From: JAXGXJ01 sp963816155
GTDB taxonomy: Bacteria > Actinomycetota > Thermoleophilia > RBG-16-64-13
Assembly: GCA_963816155.1 (NCBI GenBank)
Contig: CAWFJE010000002.1
Span: forward strand, 1-64,000
Direction: 5' to 3'
DNA length: 64,000 nucleotides
Shown here: positions 59,154 through 64,000 of the stretch, piece by piece
Numbering within the stretch: the stretch's first letter is position 1
Layout: every line of letters starts with the position of its first letter
Made by a program: the position numbers and the translations under genes
Notes under the pieces: model-generated
Told to the model about the DNA's origin: nothing
What the model saw: only the letters and a program-made list of their open reading frames with translations
The model's database searches: none

Positions 59154-60752
59154 TCACATCAGGATGTTGGACAGCACTCCCAGGACATCCCAGGCTTGGC
59201 GCTCGGGCTCGTAGGGCGCGTCTTCGAGGCGGCTGTCGATGTCCAGGATCATAGTGGTGCGCCGTTCGCCGTACGGCGGCCACTCGCCGAGCGATGCGCA
59301 ACTGGGATCTCCGGTGCGGGCGAAGGAGGCCCAGGCGTCCTGCATGATGGCCGCCATTTTGTCGGCCTCCGGTCCGGTGCCGCAGAAGGTGTCGTCGTGG
59401 GTGGCGAAGACGAAGCCCATCTCTAGGGCATGACATGCCCCCAAGGCTCCACCGAAGACCGGCGACTTGTAGGTGAAGAGGTAGTCGAAGACCGCAGGAT
59501 TATGCTTGGCTTTGGCCTCCGCCAGTTGCAGCGACGGGATGCGGAACATGAGGTCAGAATTGAGGGCCACGAGGATCTCGAAGGGGCTGGTGTCTTCGCC
59601 CCTCTGCGTGCGGGCGTCGGCGTAACGATCGTAGATGCGCTCGGCGTGCTCCGACGGGATGAAATGGCCCAAGCGCTCGATCACCTGGGCACGGCTGATG
59701 CTCGCTCTATCGTGGTCCATCATAGTGAAGAACTTCCATTCCTCCAGGTTGGAGCCTATGAGGATGGGAACGTCCCGGGAAGCGCCCTCGGCGACGGCCT
59801 GGGTGGGCATGCGGGCTATCACTCGGCCGTCCAGGACTGGCGTGGTAGCCGTGATGCGCAACTCCTCCCATGGCTCGGCCAGGCGCCGGCGCATCTCCAT
59901 CTCGATCTCCAACAACCTCCCTGGAGTGAGCGAGCGCACGACGTCGACGTCATCTGAACCAACCCCGGCCGCATCGACAGCCGCGCCCGCGCCGGCGGCG
60001 GCATCGGGACCGACCCCGGCGACCTCCAGGAACAGACGCCCCACAGCCGCGGCGTCGGCCAAGGGCACCGTGACGGTGCCCACACCGCTCTCCAGGATGG
60101 CCTTGTCAAAGAGCCCTTCGGCGCTCGGCATGGCCAGGAGACAGGCGACACTCATGGAGCCGGCCGATTCACCCATGACGGTGACATTGTCCGGATCGCC
60201 ACCAAAGGCGCCGATGTGTTCCTTCACCCACCTCAGGGCCGCCGCCTGATCGAGCAGGCCTTCGTTGCCGGTAGACGGTATCTTGCCGCCTGTGGCCTCA
60301 TCCAGGTTGAGGAATCCCAGAAGATTCAACCTGTAGTTGAGGGTGATAACCACCACATCCTGGCGACGGGCCAAGGCGCCGCCGTCGTGCACGGGGATCG
60401 AACCCGAGCCGATGGTGAAAGCGCCTCCATGGATCCACACCATCACGGGCCGGCGCTTGTCGCCCAGCCCGTTGGTCCAGATATTCAGAAACAGACAATC
60501 CTCACTCTGAGGCTCCGGTTCCTCCGTTGCGCTGGGACCCCCGGGCATGGGGTTCTGCGGAGCCGTCGCGCCGAAACGGTCCGCCTTGCGCACCCCGTCC
60601 CAGGGCGCAGGCGGCTGAGGCGGCAACCAACGCAGGTCACCCACCGGGGGCGCGGCGAACGGTACGCCTTTGAAACAGTAGAGCCCATCCTGGTAGACAC
60701 CCTCCAGTTCGCCCAGAGAGAGGGTGACTCGCGCCCTTGCTGAGCTGTCCAT
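59154..60752 (-). CDS. type-B carboxylesterase
   Basis: 532 residues. FKGVPFAAPPVGDLRW, SEDCLFLNIWT, oxyanion-hole motif VMVWIHGGAFTIGSG and nucleophile elbow GDPDNVTVMGESAGS place it with para-nitrobenzyl esterases. No signal peptide, so intracellular. In this context it could free phenolic acids or gallate from esters before anaerobic ring attack; this is inference. An Ala/Gly-rich insert near residues 245-270 (AAAGAGAAVDAAGVG) is unusual. Confidence 0.88.
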   Translation of the reverse strand: MDSSARARVTLSLGELEGVYQDGLYCFKGVPFAAPPVGDLRWLPPQPPAPWDGVRKADRFGATAPQNPMPGGPSATEEPEPQSEDCLFLNIWTNGLGDKRRPVMVWIHGGAFTIGSGSIPVHDGGALARRQDVVVITLNYRLNLLGFLNLDEATGGKIPSTGNEGLLDQAAALRWVKEHIGAFGGDPDNVTVMGESAGSMSVACLLAMPSAEGLFDKAILESGVGTVTVPLADAAAVGRLFLEVAGVGPDAAAGAGAAVDAAGVGSDDVDVVRSLTPGRLLEIEMEMRRRLAEPWEELRITATTPVLDGRVIARMPTQAVAEGASRDVPILIGSNLEEWKFFTMMDHDRASISRAQVIERLGHFIPSEHAERIYDRYADARTQRGEDTSPFEILVALNSDLMFRIPSLQLAEAKAKHNPAVFDYLFTYKSPVFGGALGACHALEMGFVFATHDDTFCGTGPEADKMAAIMQDAWASFARTGDPSCASLGEWPPYGERRTTMILDIDSRLEDAPYEPERQAWDVLGVLSNILM

Positions 60753-60805
60753 GGTCTCGCCCCCTTGTTGCCGATCGATCGACTATCCCGGCCTGCCGCC
60801 CGGCC

Positions 60806-60890
60806 CTAGATCGCCAGACCTCCATCCACGGGGACGATAGCCCCGGTGATGAACGAAGCCGAGTCGTAGTATAGCCGGGCCGCCGAACCA
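60806..60890 (-). pseudogene. C-terminal remnant of an SDR gene
   Basis: About 25 codons read LYYDSASFITGAIVPVDGGL, the usual SDR ending, up to a TAG at 60,806, but no SDR body is found upstream. A deletion, or an assembly join, removed the rest. It lies between the esterase start and the DUF3237 gene. Confidence 0.65.
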
Positions 60891-60976
60891 GAATGGGGGC
60901 TCCCACCTCCTCCCCCGGGGCCGGTGGTTCTGGCCGGCGCTCAGAGCCCCAGATAGGAGCCCCGGTCGCTCGGCTT

Positions 60977-61450
60977 CTAGGTGACCTCATAGACGGTGAT
61001 GATGACTTCGTCGGCAAGTCGTTCACCAGTGGCAACAGCAACTATCGCGTGCAACCACTGATACTGCAGTGCGCCGGTTTCGAATACAGGTCTCGTCCTG
61101 AAGTAGTATTCGCTGGGGTTACACGCCTCGCCGTTGGCCAAGCGCTCCATCACGTCTTGGGGCCCCGTGCGTATTCCGGTATTGAGCACATAGATCAGGG
61201 CGCCGTCATCCGTTTCGAGCGTGTAGCGCGCCTCTACTTCCGTTATCCCATCAGGCCGTATGACCTGATAATCAGCGCCGCCGGACAGAACCTTGCCGGA
61301 TAGTCTTGGGCCGGTGAAGGTGCCCCCGAGGATGGGGATCGTCCTTCTTAGCCCATGGGGAGCGTTTCCGACAACGAGTGGTTCGCCTACACCGATCCTG
61401 GAGACGTAGAGCAGCCGAAGTGACGGTTCGACTCTTGGATCGTTGAGCAT
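60977..61450 (-). CDS. DUF3237 family protein
   Basis: 157 residues. PSLRLLYVSRIGVGEPLVVG, GGTFTGPRLSGKVLSGGADYQ and YTLETDDGALIYVLNTGIR match DUF3237, small beta-barrel proteins of unknown function often found beside catabolic oxidoreductases. Intact, start ATG 61,450. Located in a zone of gene remnants. Confidence 0.8.
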   Translation of the reverse strand: MLNDPRVEPSLRLLYVSRIGVGEPLVVGNAPHGLRRTIPILGGTFTGPRLSGKVLSGGADYQVIRPDGITEVEARYTLETDDGALIYVLNTGIRTGPQDVMERLANGEACNPSEYYFRTRPVFETGALQYQWLHAIVAVATGERLADEVIITVYEVT

Positions 61451-61471
61451 ATCGTCTCCTCGCCTCGGTGG

Positions 61472-61818
61472 CTATTCCTCAGAGAGCTGCATCGCTCGAG
61501 CCAGCACCTCCACCGGGTGCATCACTTTCCGCCCGGTTCCCATGGTGATCTGCGACCGGCAAGACACGCCGCAGGCGACAACATCCAGTTGGATGCTGCA
61601 GCACTCCAACTTGCGGGGACCTGTAGTCTCTTGCGATAGGTGACCAGCCCGCTCCAGGCGAACCCGCCACCCAGACCGGTGGGGTTCTGCTGAGCGCGCG
61701 GCCTGTCGATCGAGGCACCGTGCGGCAGGGTGACAGGTTGCCATTTCTTGGGCAGATAGGGGAACGCGCACACCTCATCTGTGTACTCCCAACCCGCGTC
61801 AAACAACTGCTTCTTCAT
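61472..61818 (-). pseudogene. remnants: glycoside hydrolase family 2 start joined to a CCG-domain end
   Basis: From ATG 61,818 about 65 residues resemble the start of a family-2 glycoside hydrolase (FDAGWEYTDEV, WQPVTLPHGASIDRPR, WSGLVTYRKRLQVP). In another frame the last part, to 61,472, reads VVACGVSCRSQITMGTGRK and HPVEVLARAMQ, the end of a GlpC/heterodisulfide-reductase-type CCG domain. Two unrelated gene ends meet near 61,615, so both are broken. Confidence 0.6.
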
Positions 61819-61839
61819 ACTCGAGTCGACCGCCTGTTC

Positions 61840-62526
61840 CTATTGCCCGTAGTAGGCGTGCTCGCCGTGTTTGCGCAGATAATGCTTATCCAGCAGCGTC
61901 TGCTGCATCGACGGGATGTTCCTATCAAGCGTAAGCGCATGCCAGGCCATGAAGGCGATCTCTTCCATCATGACGGCGATCTCCGCCGCCCACAATGGCG
62001 AGTCTCCCCAGCAGAACGCTCCATGACTGTGGACCAGCGCGCCGGGGATCTGCTTGTGATCTACGCTTTGGAAGCGTTCTACGATCACTTCCCCCGTGCT
62101 TCGCTCATAGCTGTCGAGGATCTCGCCCTCGGTCATCGGACGCGTGCACGGGATCTCCCCGTAGAAGTAGTCCGCGTGCGTCGTACCCAGCGCCGGGATG
62201 CTCATGCCCGCCTGCGCGAACACGGTAGCCCACCGCGAATGTGTGTGCACGAGGCCACCGATGTCGGGGAACTCCTTGTAGAGCACAAGGTGTGTCGGTG
62301 TGTCAGACGAAGGCTTCAACCTACCCTCGACGATGGCGCCGTCGAGACCGACCAGTACGATGTCCTCCACGGAAAGGGCCTCGTACGCCACACCCGACGG
62401 CTTGATCGCGATGATGCCACGCTCTCTGTCGATGCCCGACACGTTGCCCCAGGTGAACGCGACCAACCCATATTTGGGCAGCATCAGGTTGGCTGCCAGT
62501 ACCTGCTCTTTGAGTCTTTCCAGCAT
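61840..62526 (-). CDS. araD: L-ribulose-5-phosphate 4-epimerase
   Basis: 228 residues. Class-II-aldolase fold with zinc ligands in LVHTHSRWATVFAQ and ALVHSHGAFCWG; FTWGNVSGIDRERGIIAIKPSG is the typical phosphate-binding start. Converts L-ribulose 5-phosphate to D-xylulose 5-phosphate. Starts one base after the araA stop, in an arabinose operon. Confidence 0.92.
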   Translation of the reverse strand: MLERLKEQVLAANLMLPKYGLVAFTWGNVSGIDRERGIIAIKPSGVAYEALSVEDIVLVGLDGAIVEGRLKPSSDTPTHLVLYKEFPDIGGLVHTHSRWATVFAQAGMSIPALGTTHADYFYGEIPCTRPMTEGEILDSYERSTGEVIVERFQSVDHKQIPGALVHSHGAFCWGDSPLWAAEIAVMMEEIAFMAWHALTLDRNIPSMQQTLLDKHYLRKHGEHAYYGQ

Positions 62527-62527
62527 G

Positions 62528-64000
62528 CTAGAGGCTCTTCAGTCTCCACAACGCGTCCGAAAGCGCGAGACGAGTCTTCAGCTCATTCGCCCGCGTTTCA
62601 GCCGTCAGGTGCACGAACTCGATCCCCATGATGTCCGCCCAGTCCGCCAGCATCTGCGCGCTGGCAGCGTAGGTCAATACGGTATGGTGCGCGCCGCCCG
62701 CGCAGATCCATTGGCGGATGCCCTCCACGAGACCCGACTTCGGCCGCCACATGACCCGCGCAACGGGCAGATTCGGCATCTCGAAGATGGGCTTCACACA
62801 CTCGATGTCCTGCACGATCAGGCGGAGCCTGCCGCCCATGTCAACCAGCGAGATGGTGATCGCATCGCCTGCGTGCCCCTCGAACACCAGCCTCGCGGGC
62901 CCGTCCTTGCCGCCGATGCCCAGCGGATGCACCTCGATACGCGGCTTTGCCGAAGCTACGGTCGGGCATACCTCCAGCATGTGCGAACCTAGTTCGTACT
63001 CGCGGCCCTGCTCGAAATGATAGGTGTAGTCCTCCATGAAGGTGCTGCCACCGTCGAGCCCCTGTGTCATCGCTTTCACGATATGGGTCATGGCCGCGGT
63101 CTTCCAGTCGCCTTCGGCACCGTAGCCGTAGCCCTTCTCCATCAGCCGCTGCGAGGCGAGACCCGGAAGCTGTTCCATGCCCCACAGGTCCTGAAAACTG
63201 TTGGAAAACGCGCCTGCGCTTTCGCGCACGAGGATGCGCTCCATCGCCAGTTCTGCCTTGGCCTGGTAGCGCACCGCGGCCAGGTCGTCCGTAGCAAGGA
63301 CGTACTTGTCCCTATGCTCGTCGAGCAAGGCGTCGACGTCTGCTTCGGTCAGCTTGCCGATCTCCTCAACGAGATCACCAACCGGCCAAGTGTTCACCTG
63401 CCAGCCCAACTTGATCTGCGCTTCGACCTTGTCGCCTTCGGTAACCGCCACCTCGCGCATGTTGTCCCCGAAGCGCACCACGCGCAGATCGCGGCTCACC
63501 TTGCATCCGACCGCCGCGCGCATCCACTGGCCCAACTCCTTGAGCGGCTCTTCGTCCTGCCAGAAACCTACGACCACCTTGCGCGGCAACCGCATCCTCG
63601 CCCCGATGAAGCCGTGCTCGCGGTCTCCGTGCGCAGCCTGGTTGAGGTTCATGAAGTCCATGTCGATCTGCTTGTCAGGAATCGACCGATTGTACTGCGT
63701 GGCGAAGTGGCACCACGGCTTCTGCAGCAGCGTAAGACCGTTGATCCACATCTTGCTCGGGGAGAACGTATGCGCCCACGTGACGACGCCGCAGCAGGCA
63801 TCATCGTAGTTGGCCTCTTTGACGACTTCCGTGACTTCCCGGGCGGACTTGATCGTCCCCTTGTAGACGAACGTGCAGGGGATATGCGCGCATTCGTCGA
63901 TGAATGCGGCCATCTCCACCCCGCGCGCAGCCACGGTCTCCAGCACCTCGGGGCCATACATGGCCTGCGAGCCCACGACGAACCAGATCTCCTGTTGCTT
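62528..64000 (-). CDS. araA: L-arabinose isomerase, 5-prime end beyond the window
   Basis: About 490 residues are visible. The frame stays open to the edge with QQEIWFVVGSQAMYGPEVLE, matching the N-terminus of known isomerases (EVWFVIGSQHLYGPE), so the start codon lies just past base 64,000. ATQYNRSIPDKQIDMDFMNLNQAAHGDREHGFI and the C-terminal metal site (FMEDYTYHFEQG) are typical. Converts L-arabinose to L-ribulose. No ribulokinase gene is visible in the window. Confidence 0.92.
   Translation of the reverse strand, partial: KQQEIWFVVGSQAMYGPEVLETVAARGVEMAAFIDECAHIPCTFVYKGTIKSAREVTEVVKEANYDDACCGVVTWAHTFSPSKMWINGLTLLQKPWCHFATQYNRSIPDKQIDMDFMNLNQAAHGDREHGFIGARMRLPRKVVVGFWQDEEPLKELGQWMRAAVGCKVSRDLRVVRFGDNMREVAVTEGDKVEAQIKLGWQVNTWPVGDLVEEIGKLTEADVDALLDEHRDKYVLATDDLAAVRYQAKAELAMERILVRESAGAFSNSFQDLWGMEQLPGLASQRLMEKGYGYGAEGDWKTAAMTHIVKAMTQGLDGGSTFMEDYTYHFEQGREYELGSHMLEVCPTVASAKPRIEVHPLGIGGKDGPARLVFEGHAGDAITISLVDMGGRLRLIVQDIECVKPIFEMPNLPVARVMWRPKSGLVEGIRQWICAGGAHHTVLTYAASAQMLADWADIMGIEFVHLTAETRANELKTRLALSDALWRLKSL

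Noticed and set aside
1..64000. CRISPR arrays, tRNA or rRNA genes, transposases, integrases, phage genes
   Set aside because: I looked for repeat-spacer spacing, tRNA T-loop text, and transposase motifs and found none. The only tandem repeats are those inside the lipoprotein gene.

Overview
Two unrelated stretches of DNA are joined near base 4,880. Bases 1 to about 4,878 look like an alphaproteobacterium (Rhodobacterales-like): an SLC13-type permease, an EamA/DMT exporter, a YmdB/TIGR00282-type metallophosphoesterase and a ligase-associated DEXH helicase. Every one of these genes is broken by several frameshifts, as expected from low-quality sequence. Both genes that meet at base 4,880 are cut in mid-domain, so the join is best read as a chimeric assembly. 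Everything after it has intact genes with good ribosome sites.

Bases 4,880 to 64,000 come from a high-GC anaerobe. Lipoproteins with Thr-rich linkers directly after the lipobox, GTG/TTG starts and MarR/TetR regulators suggest an uncultured actinobacterium. The phylum call is an inference; the anaerobic lifestyle is well supported by a transhydroxylase, an aldehyde:ferredoxin oxidoreductase (AOR), a reductive-dehalogenase homologue, ferredoxins and an ADP-forming acyl-CoA synthetase.

Layout: (a) 4.9-9.3 kb, minus strand: UroD-type methyltransferase, cupin, SDR, ferredoxin and an AprA-like flavoprotein. (b) 9.7-18.6 kb, plus strand: TRAP transporter, AOR, SDR, two cupin proteins, two SnoaL-like proteins. 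(c) 18.7-23.6 kb: pRiA4b-like, DUF4037 and TPR proteins, then TetR plus a cytoplasmic reductive-dehalogenase homologue and a frameshifted cupin. (d) 23.7-37.5 kb, minus strand: a long operon with TRAP transporter, two transhydroxylase large subunits and one small subunit, a fused HMG-CoA-synthase-like/DUF35 protein, thiolase, amidohydrolase and SDR. (e) 37.9-43.6 kb: triple-repeat lipoprotein, lactonase-like propeller, M29/NicX-like protein, two divergent MarR paralogues, a His-rich small protein. (f) 43.7-51.1 kb, minus strand: 3-hydroxyacyl-CoA-dehydrogenase-like protein, SDR, third transhydroxylase large subunit, BKACE-family enzyme and split ADP-forming acyl-CoA synthetase. (g) 51.4-60.8 kb: PRC-barrel protein, 6-oxocamphor-hydrolase-like crotonase, MarR, MDR oxidoreductase, DUF362, TetR, an OsmC protein whose peroxidatic Cys codon is UGA (probable selenoprotein), a PNPOx-like protein and an esterase. 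(h) 60.8-64 kb: gene remnants, DUF3237, then araD and a partial araA.

Blocks d, f and the crotonase fit an anaerobic trihydroxybenzene route: pyrogallol to phloroglucinol (AthL/AthS), reduction by an SDR, opening of the cyclic 1,3-diketone (crotonase, or the M29-like protein), oxidation of 3-hydroxy-5-oxohexanoate (HBD-like), cleavage with acetyl-CoA by BKACE, then thiolysis and ATP formation by the acyl-CoA synthetase. Four transcription units (TRAP/transhydroxylase, MarR1, HBD/BKACE, crotonase) start from nearly identical promoters: TTGACT, 17 bases, a TACGCT-like box, then the palindrome TTCGTATACGAA 8-10 bases further on. A fifth, variant palindrome lies before MarR2. This shared control ties the dispersed genes into one regulon and is the strongest system-level signal in the window.
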